Source: CADEEN01 sp963706685
Lineage (GTDB): Bacteria > Pseudomonadota > Gammaproteobacteria > Burkholderiales > Burkholderiaceae_C
Reading direction: 5' to 3'
Length of the DNA stretch: 64,000 nt
Assembly: GCA_963706685.1 (NCBI GenBank)
Contig: CAVPMY010000005.1
Location: forward strand, 434,001-498,000
Part shown: in pieces, positions 26,281-36,140 of the stretch
Position numbering within the stretch: position 1 is the stretch's first letter
Layout: each line of letters opens with the position of its first letter
The notes under the pieces: model-generated
Seen by the model: the letters and a program-made list of their open reading frames with translations, nothing else
Databases searched by the model: none
Told to the model about the DNA's origin: nothing
Position numbers and translations under genes: made by a program

Positions 26281-27555
26281 ATGCCAATGCCAGCCTCTGC
26301 GTCATTCCTGAAATCCGGCCACCTGCCCACGCTGTTCTCGGCCTTTTTCTACTTCGCGTTTTCCTGCTGCGTGTGGGTGATGAACGGTGCGATGGCGCCC
26401 TTCATCAGCGAGACCTTGGCGCTGTCGCCGGCGCAAAAGGGCTTGATGCTGTCGATCCCGATCATCGCCGGCGCGCTGATGCGCTTTCCGCTCGGTGTGC
26501 TCTCGCAGTACATCGGACGCAAGAAGGCCACGCTCGTCGAGATGGCGCTGATCGCCGTGGCGCTGATGTTCGGATTCTTCAAGGTGCAATCCTTCAACGA
26601 TCTGCTCGCCATGGGCGTATTGCTCGGCATCGCCGGCGCGAGTTTCGGCGTCGCGTTGTCACTCGGCTCGGGCTGGTTTCCCCCGCAGCACAAGGGCCTG
26701 GCGATGGGCCTGGTGGGTGCCGGCAATGTGGGCACAGCGGTCAGCGTGCTGGTGGCTCCGCCGCTGGCGCAGTGGCTCGGCTGGCAGGCGGTCTACGGCG
26801 TTGCCGCCGTTGCGATGCTCTTGCCGATGGCAGTGATGGTCTTCTTCGCCAAGGAGCCGCCGGATGTGGACAAGCGCGCCGGCCTGCGCCAGCACGTGGC
26901 GTGTCTGTACGAGCGCGACGGCTGGGCTTTCAGCTTGATCTACGGCGTGACCTTCGGCGGCTTCATCGGACTCACCACGTTCTTGCCGACCTACTATCAC
27001 GACCAGTTCGGCGTCAGCAAGGTGCAGGCTGGACAGCTGACGATGCTGGCTGCCTTCATGGGCGCGGCAGTGCGCGTCGTCGGCGGCTGGATTTCAGACC
27101 GCTGGGGCGGCGTGAATACGTTGACTGTCGTGCTGCTGACATGCAGCCTGTCGCTGGTGCTGGTGGGTCTGACATCGGGCTCGCTCGTGCTGTCCACCTT
27201 GCTCTTGATCGCCTGCTTCGCTGCACTCGGCGCGGGCAACGGCGCCCTGTTCCAGCTCGTGCCGCTGCGCTGGCCGACGAGCACCGCCGTGGCCGGATCG
27301 ATGATCGGCGAGGTCGGTGCGCTCGGCGGTGGCCTGGTGCCCAATGCCATGGGCCTGTCCAAGCAATACCTGGGCAGCTACCTGTGGGGCTTCGTGCTCT
27401 TCGCTGTGCTGGCCCTGGTGATGCTCGGCGTGATGCGCAAGATGCAGATCCGCTGGACACGGACCTGGGCCGAGCGTGGGGGCCGCGCGCGGCCGATGGA
27501 CGTTGCCGGTCTCAACGTGGCAGGTACACCAGCCACACGACCAGCAATGCATTGA
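26281..27555 (+). CDS. Nitrate/nitrite MFS transporter (NarK/NasA type)
   Basis: 424 aa with 12 predicted helices. Nitrate-porter features include FYFAFSCCVWVMNGAMAPFI, the conserved Arg in IAGALMRFPLG, GIAGASFGVALSLGSGWFPP and the nitrate-signature-like GAGNVGTAVSVLVAPPLAQW. It imports nitrate for the assimilation genes that follow. The start at ATG 26281 is preferred over an in-frame TTG at 26260. Its 3' end overlaps the convergent kinase gene by 44 bp. Confidence 0.92.
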   Translation: MPMPASASFLKSGHLPTLFSAFFYFAFSCCVWVMNGAMAPFISETLALSPAQKGLMLSIPIIAGALMRFPLGVLSQYIGRKKATLVEMALIAVALMFGFFKVQSFNDLLAMGVLLGIAGASFGVALSLGSGWFPPQHKGLAMGLVGAGNVGTAVSVLVAPPLAQWLGWQAVYGVAAVAMLLPMAVMVFFAKEPPDVDKRAGLRQHVACLYERDGWAFSLIYGVTFGGFIGLTTFLPTYYHDQFGVSKVQAGQLTMLAAFMGAAVRVVGGWISDRWGGVNTLTVVLLTCSLSLVLVGLTSGSLVLSTLLLIACFAALGAGNGALFQLVPLRWPTSTAVAGSMIGEVGALGGGLVPNAMGLSKQYLGSYLWGFVLFAVLALVMLGVMRKMQIRWTRTWAERGGRARPMDVAGLNVAGTPATRPAMH

Positions 27556-29242
27556 GCAGCAGCGAGAGCACCAGTGCCGCTTGCCACAGTCGCAGCGGGT
27601 TGCGCTGGGCCAGCGGCGTGGCGGCCGGTGCGGCGAGCACGCGCGCGGCACCGCGCTCCAGCGCCAGGACCATTTCCTCGGCGGTCTCGAAGCGCAGCCT
27701 CGGATCCAACGCCACCGCCTTGCGCACCAGGTGGTCGAGCCAGATCGGGACATCGGGTGCCATGCGCGACAGCGGCGCCGGGTCGCGCCGAAATCGCGCC
27801 CGCTGGTAGGGTTCGATCTCGCCATAGGGCAGGCGGCCACCGAGCCATCGGTAGAGCGTGACGCCCAGGGCATAGAGGTCGCTCGCGGCATCGGCGGCGC
27901 GCGGCTCGTCGGCCCACTGTTCTGGGTTCATGTAGCTAGGCGTGCCGGCATGCAGCACGCGCACCGCTTCGGGTTCGTGGCCGGAGAGCGCGGCACCCAG
28001 GTCGAGCAATCGCCATCGGCCGTCGTCGCCGAGGTGCAGGTTGGCGGGTTTGATATCGCGGTGCACGACGCCGGCGCGGTGCAGGCGGCCGAGGGCTTTT
28101 GCGAGCGCGATGGCGGCGCTGACGATTTCCGCCACCGTACCGCGCTGGCCGGCCGCCAGGCGCTGCTCCAGCGTGCGCCCGGCATGCCAATCGAAGACGA
28201 CATAAAAGGCGCTGGCCTCGCGGCTTTCGCGCACGCGCACCAGGCCGCCGGCGTCGGCCGTCGTGAAGCGCTCGGTCAGGCGCGCACCGAGCCAGGCCTC
28301 GTGCGCCAGCATCTCGCGTTCCTCGGCATCGGCAGCGCGGCTGGGATGCAGGGCCTTGATCGCCACCAGTTCGCGGCTGGCGTTGTCGCGCGCCTGGTAG
28401 AGCAGATGCACGCCGTTGTCGGCAAGCAGCGAGGTCACGGTGTAGCCGTCGAGCACAGCGCCGACATTCATCCTCGGCGGTATCGGCAGGCGCCGGCTTG
28501 CGCCGCGTCGATCGCCATACTGCAACGGCGCCAGGCCGCGCAGCCGCAACGCCAGCGCCGTGGCGTCGTCCTCGGCGCTCGCCGCGCGCGCCTCGCGCAC
28601 CAGCGTTGCGCACAGCTGCTGCGCGTCGTCCTCGCTGGCCGCGAGTTCGGCAATGCGCCGCCGTGTCAGCACCGCGTGCACGCCGTCACTGGTCAGGATC
28701 AGCATGTCGCCGCGATGCAGTTCGCCTTGCAGAAATTCGGGATGGATCGCGTCATCGAGTCCCAGTGCGCGGGTCAGGCGCGAGCGCAGATCGGGATGGT
28801 CGAGCACATGATCCTGCGTCAGTTGGCGCAGCGTGCCATCGCGCACCAGCCAGGCGCGCGTGTCGCCGGCATGGGCAACGGTATAGGTCTGGCCGCGCAG
28901 CACCAAGGCCGTGAGCGCGCACAGTGCGGTACCGCTGTCGCGGGCCCAGGCGCGGCGCCGGTTGTGCGCGGCGAGCCAGGCGTTCTGCGCGCCGATCAGG
29001 CGGTCCAGCACCACCGTGGTATCCCAGGTTTGCGGCGCGCTGTAGTAGTCGTGCACGAGGGTCATCACGCTGGTCTGCGCGGCGAGCTGGCCGCAGCCGC
29101 CTGCCGACACACCGTCGGCCAGCGCGCCGATCCAGCCCATCGCCTCATCGCTGGGTTCGGGCCGCAGCATGGCCGCGAAATCTTCGTTCACGCTGCCGCT
29201 GCCGCGCTCGCTGGCGTGGCCGATGTCGATATCAAAGCTCAT
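27512..29242 (-). CDS. Bifunctional PP2C phosphatase / Ser-Thr protein kinase
   Basis: 576 aa. Residues 1-240 are a PP2C-like phosphatase (NEDFAAML, IGALADGVSAGG, VAHAGDTRAWLV, LILTSDGVH). Residues 265-515 are a Hanks-type kinase with VAIKALH, the catalytic loop VVHRDIKPANLHLGDDG and DLG in place of DFG. A helix near 550-570 ends in VWLVYLPR, so the enzyme is tail-anchored in the membrane. It is divergent from nirB and convergent with the nitrate transporter, so control of nitrate uptake or reduction by phosphorylation is likely but unproven. Confidence 0.9.
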   Translation of the reverse strand: MSFDIDIGHASERGSGSVNEDFAAMLRPEPSDEAMGWIGALADGVSAGGCGQLAAQTSVMTLVHDYYSAPQTWDTTVVLDRLIGAQNAWLAAHNRRRAWARDSGTALCALTALVLRGQTYTVAHAGDTRAWLVRDGTLRQLTQDHVLDHPDLRSRLTRALGLDDAIHPEFLQGELHRGDMLILTSDGVHAVLTRRRIAELAASEDDAQQLCATLVREARAASAEDDATALALRLRGLAPLQYGDRRGASRRLPIPPRMNVGAVLDGYTVTSLLADNGVHLLYQARDNASRELVAIKALHPSRAADAEEREMLAHEAWLGARLTERFTTADAGGLVRVRESREASAFYVVFDWHAGRTLEQRLAAGQRGTVAEIVSAAIALAKALGRLHRAGVVHRDIKPANLHLGDDGRWRLLDLGAALSGHEPEAVRVLHAGTPSYMNPEQWADEPRAADAASDLYALGVTLYRWLGGRLPYGEIEPYQRARFRRDPAPLSRMAPDVPIWLDHLVRKAVALDPRLRFETAEEMVLALERGAARVLAAPAATPLAQRNPLRLWQAALVLSLLLNALLVVWLVYLPR

Positions 29243-29405
29243 GCGGCGCCGTTGCTCATGTTCCTCAAACGGGCATCAATGCCCCAGCCTGGGTTGCTGC
29301 GCAGCCCAGTTCGGTGCACCGCAGCGACGATTGCGCGGGTTTCGGGTTCGCGGGTTGGCACCGAGCTTGCAATTACCGCACCAATCCCATTCGCGGTTCC
29401 GAAGC

Positions 29406-31841
29406 ATGAAGAAAATGAAACTGGTGATGGTCGGCAACGGCATGGCCGGCGTGCGCACGCTCGAAGAGCTGCTGAAGATCGCCCCCGAGCTCTACGACAT
29501 CACCGTCTTCGGCGCCGAGCCGCACCCGAATTACAACCGCATCCTGCTCTCGCCCGTGTTGGCCGGCGAGCAGACGATCGACGAGATCATCCTCAACCCG
29601 CTGGCCTGGTACGCCGAGCACGCCATCACGCTGCACTCCGGCAAGACGGTTGTCGATGTGAACCGCAGGAAGCGCGTCGTCATCGCCAGCGACGGCACCG
29701 AGGCCGAATACGACCGGCTATTGATCGCCACCGGCTCCAACCCCTTCATCCTGCCGGTGCCGGGCAAGGACTTGCGGGGCGTGATCGCCTACCGCGATAT
29801 CGCGGACACCAACGCGATGATCGATGCGGCGACGAAATACCAGCATGCCGTCGTCATCGGCGGCGGCCTGCTCGGCCTGGAAGCCGCCAACGGCTTGATG
29901 CTGCGCGGCATGCAGGTGACGGTCGTGCACATCATGCCCTGGCTGATGGAACGCCAGCTCGACGATACGGCGGGCAATCTGCTGCAAAAGTCGCTCGAAG
30001 AGCGTGGCCTCAAGTTCCTGATCGGCGCGCAGACGCAGGCGCTGATTGCCGACAAGGACGGCCGTGTGATGGCGGTGCAGTTCAAGGACGGCAGCGAGAT
30101 TCCCGCCGACCTGGTGGTGATGGCGGCGGGCATCCGGCCCAACACGACGCTGGCCGAAAAGATCGGCCTGCACTGCCAGCGCGGCATCGTCGTCAACGAC
30201 ACCATGCAGACGACCACCGATGCGCGCATCTATTCGGTCGGCGAATGCGCGGCGCATCGCGGCATCGCCTATGGCCTGGTGGCGCCGCTGTTCGAGCAAG
30301 GCAAGGTCTGCGCCACGCACCTGGCCGAGTTCGGCATCGGGCGCTACAGCGGCAGCCTGACCAGCACCAAGTTGAAAGTGACCGGCATCGATTTGTTCAG
30401 CGCGGGCGATTTCACAGGCGGTACCGATTGCGAAGAGATCGTGATGAGCGACCCCTTCGGCGGTGTCTACAAGAAGCTGGTGATCAAGGACGACAAGCTG
30501 ATCGGCGCCTGCCTGTATGGCGATACCGTCGATGGCAGTTGGTATTTCAAGCTGCTGCGTGAGGGCCGCAGGATCGCCGACATCCGTGACAAGCTGATGT
30601 TCGGCGAGTCGAACATCGGCGATACCGGCCACGAGGGCAATACGCGCGCGGCGAGCATGGCCGACAGCGATGAAGTCTGCGGCTGCAACGGCGTGAGCAA
30701 AGGCGCCATCTGCAAGGCGATCAAGGACAAGGGCCTGTTCACGCTCGAAGAGGTGCGCAAGCACACCAAGGCCAGCGGCGGCTGCGGTTCGTGCACCGGC
30801 CTGGTCGAGCAGTTGTTGATGTTCACCGCGGGCGGCGATTACTCCAAAGCGCCGACCCAGAAGGCCATGTGCGGCTGCACCGATGCGAGTCACGCCGAAG
30901 CGCGCGAGGCGATCCGCGCCGAGAAGCTGCTGACCATCGACAGCGTGTACAAGTTGCTCGGCTGGCGCACCCCCAACGGCTGCTCCTCGTGCCGGCCGGC
31001 GATCAACTACTACCTGATCAGCAGCTGGCCCAAGGAGGCCAAGGACGATCCGCAAAGCCGGTTCATCAACGAGCGCAGCCACGCCAATATCCAGAAGGAT
31101 GGCAGCTACAGCGTGATCCCGCGCATGTGGGGCGGCGAAACCACGGCCAGTGAACTGCGCCGCATCGCCGATGCCGTCGACAAGTACAAGATCCCGACGG
31201 TCAAGGTCACCGGCGGTCAGCGCATCGATCTGCTCGGCGTGAAGAAGGAAGACCTGCGCGCGGTCTGGCAGGACATCGGCATGCCCTCGGGCCACGCCTA
31301 TGCCAAGGCGCTGCGCACGGTGAAAACCTGCGTCGGCAGCGAGTGGTGCCGCTTCGGCACGCAGGACAGCACGCAGATGGGCAAGGATCTGGAGCGCGCG
31401 CTGTGGCGCATGTACGCGCCGCACAAGGTCAAGCTGGCGGTGAGCGGCTGCCCGCGCAACTGCGCCGAGTCGGGGATCAAGGATGTCGGCGTCATCGGCG
31501 TCGATTCGGGCTGGGAGATCTATGTCGCCGGCAACGGCGGCATCAAGACCGAAGTCGCGCAGTTCCTGGTCAAGCTGAAGACCCCTGCCGAAGTCCTGGA
31601 GTACAGCGGTGCGTTCTTGCAGCTCTACCGCGAGGAAGGCTGGTACCTGGAGCGCACGGTGCATTACGTCGGCCGCGTCGGCCTGGACTACGTGAAGAAG
31701 AAGGTGCTCGACGATGCCGCCGGCCGCAAAGCCCTGTGGGAGCGCTTGCAATTCAGCCTCGACGGCGAGCCCGACCCTTGGTTCGACTTCGACAAGGCAG
31801 CGCTCGATGTGCGGCAGTTCGAACCGCTGGGGGCCGTGTGA
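29406..31841 (+). CDS. nirB: Assimilatory nitrite reductase [NAD(P)H] large subunit
   Basis: 811 aa, full length. FAD/NAD domain (about 1-290; VMVGNGMAGVRTLEELL, VVIGGGLLGLEAANGLM), two BFD-type [2Fe-2S] domains (about 420-540; CGCNGVSKGAICKA ... GGCGSC, then CGCTDASHAEAREA ... GCSSC), and the sulfite/nitrite reductase half with the siroheme/[4Fe-4S] cysteines in TCVGSEWCRFG and SGCPRNCAES. It reduces nitrite to ammonium with six electrons. nirD overlaps its stop. Confidence 0.97.
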   Translation: MKKMKLVMVGNGMAGVRTLEELLKIAPELYDITVFGAEPHPNYNRILLSPVLAGEQTIDEIILNPLAWYAEHAITLHSGKTVVDVNRRKRVVIASDGTEAEYDRLLIATGSNPFILPVPGKDLRGVIAYRDIADTNAMIDAATKYQHAVVIGGGLLGLEAANGLMLRGMQVTVVHIMPWLMERQLDDTAGNLLQKSLEERGLKFLIGAQTQALIADKDGRVMAVQFKDGSEIPADLVVMAAGIRPNTTLAEKIGLHCQRGIVVNDTMQTTTDARIYSVGECAAHRGIAYGLVAPLFEQGKVCATHLAEFGIGRYSGSLTSTKLKVTGIDLFSAGDFTGGTDCEEIVMSDPFGGVYKKLVIKDDKLIGACLYGDTVDGSWYFKLLREGRRIADIRDKLMFGESNIGDTGHEGNTRAASMADSDEVCGCNGVSKGAICKAIKDKGLFTLEEVRKHTKASGGCGSCTGLVEQLLMFTAGGDYSKAPTQKAMCGCTDASHAEAREAIRAEKLLTIDSVYKLLGWRTPNGCSSCRPAINYYLISSWPKEAKDDPQSRFINERSHANIQKDGSYSVIPRMWGGETTASELRRIADAVDKYKIPTVKVTGGQRIDLLGVKKEDLRAVWQDIGMPSGHAYAKALRTVKTCVGSEWCRFGTQDSTQMGKDLERALWRMYAPHKVKLAVSGCPRNCAESGIKDVGVIGVDSGWEIYVAGNGGIKTEVAQFLVKLKTPAEVLEYSGAFLQLYREEGWYLERTVHYVGRVGLDYVKKKVLDDAAGRKALWERLQFSLDGEPDPWFDFDKAALDVRQFEPLGAV

Positions 31842-32191
31842 TGGCCGACTGGATTCCGATCTGCCTGGTCGGCGACATCCCGCTGCTCGGCGCGCGTCGC
31901 GTCAACCGCCGTGAAGGCCACGCTGTGGCCATCTTCCGCAACGCCGAGAACAAGGTCTTCGCCCTGCTCGACCGCTGCCCGCACAAGGGCGGGCCGCTTT
32001 CCCAAGGCATCGTCTTCGGCCAGAGCGTGGCCTGCCCGCTGCACAACTGGACCATCGGCCTGGCCGACGGCTGCGCCAAGGCGCCCGACGCCGGTTGCAC
32101 GCAGCGTTTCGCGGTCAAGCTCGATGGCCAGCAAGTGCTGCTCGATGCCGAAGAGTTGCGCACCTTGTCCCTCGTACCCGCGACGGTGTGA
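31841..32191 (+). CDS. nirD: Nitrite reductase small subunit
   Basis: 116 aa, Rieske-like. The two cluster motifs C-x-H and C-x2-H are in DRCPHKGGPLSQG and ACPLHNWTIGL. Begins at the last base of the nirB stop (TGATG), so it is translationally coupled. It pairs with NirB. Confidence 0.95.
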   Translation: MADWIPICLVGDIPLLGARRVNRREGHAVAIFRNAENKVFALLDRCPHKGGPLSQGIVFGQSVACPLHNWTIGLADGCAKAPDAGCTQRFAVKLDGQQVLLDAEELRTLSLVPATV

Positions 32192-32197
32192 AAGAAG

Positions 32198-32234
32198 CCA
32201 GGTCCACCTGCTGCTGTTGCGGTGTCGGCTGCGG
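32198..32234 (+). repeat. Partial duplication of the nasA 5' coding end
   Basis: 37 bases here match 32346-32382 inside nasA with one mismatch, an offset of 148 bp. The copied piece encodes the N-terminal cysteine motif of NasA but leads only to a short open frame. It lies in the nirD-nasA gap, followed by a C/G-rich palindromic stretch. Confidence 0.75.
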
Positions 32235-32335
32235 ATGCGCGCTGGCGCGCGATCCGCATTGCGGTGACATGGCGCAGCCCCCTCTCGTCCCCCTGCCGAG
32301 CGGGGGGCTCCGCAGCCGACGGCGCCGCTAGAGCC

Positions 32336-35167
32336 ATGCGCGAAACCAGGTCCACCTGCTGCTATTGCGGTGTCGGCTGCGGCGTCATCATCGAAAGCGA
32401 GGGCGCGCAGATCACCGGCGTGCGCGGCGACCCGGACCACCCGGCCAACTTCGGCCGCCTGTGCAGCAAGGGCAGCACCTTGCACTTGACCGCGGCTGCG
32501 CACGTCACGCAGCAGGTGCGCCTGCTGCAGCCGATGCAGCGCGCGCAACGTGGCGGCACCCTGCAGGCGATCGGCTGGGACGCGGCGCTCGACCTGGCGG
32601 CCGGCAAGTTCGCCAACATCGTCAACACCCATGGCCCCGACGCCGTGGGCTTCTATCTGTCGGGCCAACTGCTGACCGAGGACTATTACGTCTTCAACAA
32701 ACTCGGCAAGGGCCTCATCGGCACCAACAACGTCGACACCAATTCGCGCCTGTGCATGAGCAGCGCAGTGGCCGGCTACAAGTCCACGTTGGGCAGCGAT
32801 GCGCCGCCGGGTTGTTATGAAGACCTGGCGCTCGCGCAAACCGTTTTCATCGCCGGCTCGAACATGGCTTGGGCGCACCCGATCCTGTTTCGCCGCCTGG
32901 AGGACGCACGGCGCGCCAATCCGGCGCAGAAGTGGATCGTCGTCGACCCACGGCGCACCGAAACCGCTGTCGCCGCCGACCTGCATCTGCAACTCCTGCC
33001 CGGCACCGATGTCGCGCTCTTCCACGGATTGATGCACCTGCTGTTGTGGGAGGGTCTGACCGATGTCGCGTATATCGCCGCGCACACCAGCGGCTTTGCG
33101 GCGCTGCGCGACCGCGTGCGCGAGTACACGCCCAGGATCGTGGCAGAAACCTGCGGCCTGAACGAAGCCGATATCGTGCAGGCCGCAAGATGGTTTGGCG
33201 GCGACGCGCGGTTGGGTGACGCGCAGGTTCGTACGCCCACGCTCTCGCTGTACTGCCAGGGCCTGAACCAGAGCACGAGCGGCACCGACAAGAATGCCGC
33301 GTTGATCAACCTTCACCTGGCCAGCGGCCAGATCGGCCGGCCCGGCGCGGGTCCGTTTTCGCTCACCGGGCAGCCGAATGCGATGGGCGGGCGCGAAGTC
33401 GGCGGCCTGGCGAACTTGCTCAGCGCGCACCGCGATCTGTCCAACGCCGCGCACCGCGCCGAAGTCGCCGCGCTGTGGGGCGTCGACGATGTGCCGGCCA
33501 CCCCCGGCAAGACGGCGGTGGAGATGTTCGAGGCCGCCGCCGACGGCACGATCAAGGCGCTGTGGATCGCCTGCACCAACCCCGCGCAGTCGATGCCCGA
33601 TCAGGCCACCGTGCGCCGCGCCTTGCAGCGCTGCGAGTTCGTCGTCCTGCAAGAAGCCTTTGCGACGACGGCGACCGCGCCATTTGCCGACCTGTTGTTG
33701 CCGGCCAGCACCTGGGGCGAAAAGGAAGGCACCGTCACCAACAGCGAGCGGCGCATCAGCCGCGTGCGAGCCGCCGTGCCGGCGCCCGGCGATGCGCGCG
33801 CGGATTGGGCGATCGCGGTCGACTTCGCGCACAAGCTCGAAGCGCGCTTGCCGGCCAGGCGCGCCGCCACGCTCTTCCCCTACACGAATGCCGAGTCGAT
33901 CTGGAACGAACACCGCGAAAGCACGCGCGGGCGCGATCTCGATATCACCGGCCTTTCATACACGGCCCTCGAATCCGCGCCGCAGCAATGGCCCTGCCCC
34001 GAAGGCGCAGACCAGGGCCGCGCGCGCCTGTACGAAGACGGCCGCTTCGCCACGCCCGATGGCCGCGCGCGCTTCGCCGCGCCGGCGTATCGCCGCGTCG
34101 CCGAGCCGCGCGACGCACGCTACCCGTTCTCGCTGAACACCGGCCGCTTGCGCGATCAATGGCACGGCATGAGCCGCAGCGGCACGCTCGGGCGGCTCTT
34201 CGGCCACGCGCCCGAACCCTGCGTCGAGATTCATCCGCAGGAATTGGCGCGCCGCGGCTGGAGCGAAGGCACGCTGGTGCATGTGACATCGCGGCGCGGC
34301 TCGATCCTGTTGCCGGTGCGTGGCAGCGACGACGTGGCACCTTCACAGGCTTTCATCGCGATGCATTGGGGCGAGGAATTCTTGTCCGGCCGCGCCTCGG
34401 CGGGAGCGACCCTGGCCGGCGTGAATGCGCTGATGCCCAGCGACTATTGTCCGCAGTCGAAGCAGCCTGAGCTGAAACACGCCGCCGTCAAGCTGCTGCA
34501 GGCCGAGCTGCCCTGGCACCTGGTTGCCGCGGCGTGGCTGCCCGAGGCCGATGCACTGGCCGCGCAGCGGCGATTGCGCGCGCTGATGTGCGGCTTCGCG
34601 TACGCGCATTGCGTGCCCTTCGGCCACGAGCCCGGGCCGCGCGGCACGGTCGGCGTGCTGCTGCGCGCGGCCGCGCAGGAGCCGGCGAGCGACGCGCTGC
34701 AGGGCGAGATCGAGGCCCTGCTGGCCATCGCCGGCAGCAAGGTCTTGCGCTATGCCGATGCGCGCAAGGGCCAGCGCCGCGCCATGCGGCTCACCGCCAT
34801 CGATTCCCGCGGCGCCGGCGGCGCGACGCTCGATGCCTTCATGCTCGCGGGCGATGCCAGCGCCGCGAGCTGGGTGCTCACGCTGCTCAAAGACAGCCTG
34901 CCCGCGCGGGCTTTCGGCCAGGCCCTGCTGAGTGGCCGCGCCAGCCCGCCGCGCGCCGTGCCGCAACGCGCGCCGCAGGTCTGCAACTGCTTCGATGTCG
35001 GCCGCGACACGATCGTCGAGGCCCTGGCCACCTGCAGCGGCAATGCCGATGCACGCCTGGTGCAATTGCAGCGCCGCCTGCAATGCGGCACGCAATGCGG
35101 CTCGTGCTTGCCGGCGCTGCGGGCGCTGGTGGTGCAGTACGCGCAAGCCGAGAGTGCCGTTGCATGA
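32336..35167 (+). CDS. nasA: Assimilatory nitrate reductase catalytic subunit
   Basis: 943 aa molybdopterin oxidoreductase. The N-terminal [4Fe-4S] motif starts at residue 6 (CCYCGVGCGV ... LCSKGSTL). Molybdopterin domains follow (SNMAWAHPILFRR, GPFSLTGQPNAMGGREVGGL, LLLPASTWGEKEGTVTNSER) and a C-terminal BFD-like [2Fe-2S] domain (CNCFDVGRDTIVEAL ... CGTQCGSC) that may take electrons directly from a reductase. It reduces nitrate to nitrite for NirBD. The stop overlaps the next gene (ATGA). Confidence 0.96.
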   Translation: MRETRSTCCYCGVGCGVIIESEGAQITGVRGDPDHPANFGRLCSKGSTLHLTAAAHVTQQVRLLQPMQRAQRGGTLQAIGWDAALDLAAGKFANIVNTHGPDAVGFYLSGQLLTEDYYVFNKLGKGLIGTNNVDTNSRLCMSSAVAGYKSTLGSDAPPGCYEDLALAQTVFIAGSNMAWAHPILFRRLEDARRANPAQKWIVVDPRRTETAVAADLHLQLLPGTDVALFHGLMHLLLWEGLTDVAYIAAHTSGFAALRDRVREYTPRIVAETCGLNEADIVQAARWFGGDARLGDAQVRTPTLSLYCQGLNQSTSGTDKNAALINLHLASGQIGRPGAGPFSLTGQPNAMGGREVGGLANLLSAHRDLSNAAHRAEVAALWGVDDVPATPGKTAVEMFEAAADGTIKALWIACTNPAQSMPDQATVRRALQRCEFVVLQEAFATTATAPFADLLLPASTWGEKEGTVTNSERRISRVRAAVPAPGDARADWAIAVDFAHKLEARLPARRAATLFPYTNAESIWNEHRESTRGRDLDITGLSYTALESAPQQWPCPEGADQGRARLYEDGRFATPDGRARFAAPAYRRVAEPRDARYPFSLNTGRLRDQWHGMSRSGTLGRLFGHAPEPCVEIHPQELARRGWSEGTLVHVTSRRGSILLPVRGSDDVAPSQAFIAMHWGEEFLSGRASAGATLAGVNALMPSDYCPQSKQPELKHAAVKLLQAELPWHLVAAAWLPEADALAAQRRLRALMCGFAYAHCVPFGHEPGPRGTVGVLLRAAAQEPASDALQGEIEALLAIAGSKVLRYADARKGQRRAMRLTAIDSRGAGGATLDAFMLAGDASAASWVLTLLKDSLPARAFGQALLSGRASPPRAVPQRAPQVCNCFDVGRDTIVEALATCSGNADARLVQLQRRLQCGTQCGSCLPALRALVVQYAQAESAVA

Positions 35168-36140
35168 GCATCACCGCCTACTTGAAGGAGATCGGCCGCG
35201 GCAAGCAGGGCGCGCGCTCGCTCGATGCCGCGCAGGCGCAAGGATCTGATGAGCCAGATCTTCGAGGGCCGCGTCAACGACTTGCAGCTCGGCGCCTTCG
35301 CCATCGCCATGCGCATCAAGGGCGAGAGCGCGGCCGAGCTGACGGGATTTCTGGCGGCAACGCAGGCGCAGATCGCGCCAGCGATCGCCGCAGCGATCCG
35401 TGCCAGCGCACGGCCGGTGATCTGGTTGCCTTCGTACAACGGCGCGCGCAGGCTGCCCAACCTCACGCCGCTGCTCGCCGGGCTGTTGGCGCGGCAGGGT
35501 CTGTCGGTGATCGTGCATGGCCTCGCCCAACGATCCGCTGCGCGTCACCAGCCACGCGATCTTCGAGGCGCTGGGCTGGCCGATCGTCGCGGCGCCGAGC
35601 GGCGCCGCCGCATCGACCAGGCCTGCGCCGTGCACCTGCCCGTCTTCGTCGCCACCGAAGCGTTATGCCCGCCGTTGGCGCGCCTGCTCGCCGTACGCAC
35701 GCAAGTCGGGCTGCGCAACTGCGGCCACACCATCGCCAAGCTGCTCGCGTTGCCCCAGCCTCAGGTCGATCTGCGCGTCGTCAACCACACCCACCCGGAG
35801 TACGCCGTCTCGTCTGGCGCAATTCCTCGCCGAGTCGAAGGCCGATGCGCTGCTGCTGCGCGGCACGGAAGGCGAGCCAGTGGCCGACGCGCGGCGCACG
35901 CCGCGCATGGAAGCATTCGTCGCCGGCAAGCGCATCGACGCGCTCGGCGTCGCCGCGCAGGGCGGCGTGCTGGCGCGCGTGCCGCAATTGCCGGCCGCCA
36001 TCGATGCCGCGACGACGGCCGCCTTCACCATCGAAGCCCTGTCGGGCGCCGGTGCGGTGCCGGGGCCGATCGAGGCGCAGGCGAGTGCCATTGCCGCACT
36101 CGCCGAGCGCATCGCGCACGGATGGGAAGAGGCCGCATGA
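35164..36140 (+). pseudogene. ybiB: YbiB-like (anthranilate phosphoribosyltransferase fold) gene, frame broken
   Basis: Homology runs through in pieces: MSITAYLKEIGRGKQGARSL, then after a shift near 35240 QIFEGRVNDLQLGAFAIAMR and LPSYNGARRLPNLTPLLAGL, another frame near 35515 (DPLRVTSHAIFEALGWP), another near 35610 (CPPLARLLAVRTQVGLRNCG) and another near 35815 (FLAESKADALLLRGTEGEP). YbiB is a DNA-binding TrpD paralogue. At least four single-base shifts, with all blocks conserved, suggest sequence error. The start overlaps the nasA stop and the stop overlaps the methyltransferase start. Confidence 0.75.

Noticed and set aside
29718..31751. 677-codon frame opposite nirB
   Set aside because: Shadow of nirB; nirB has all cofactor motifs in the other strand.
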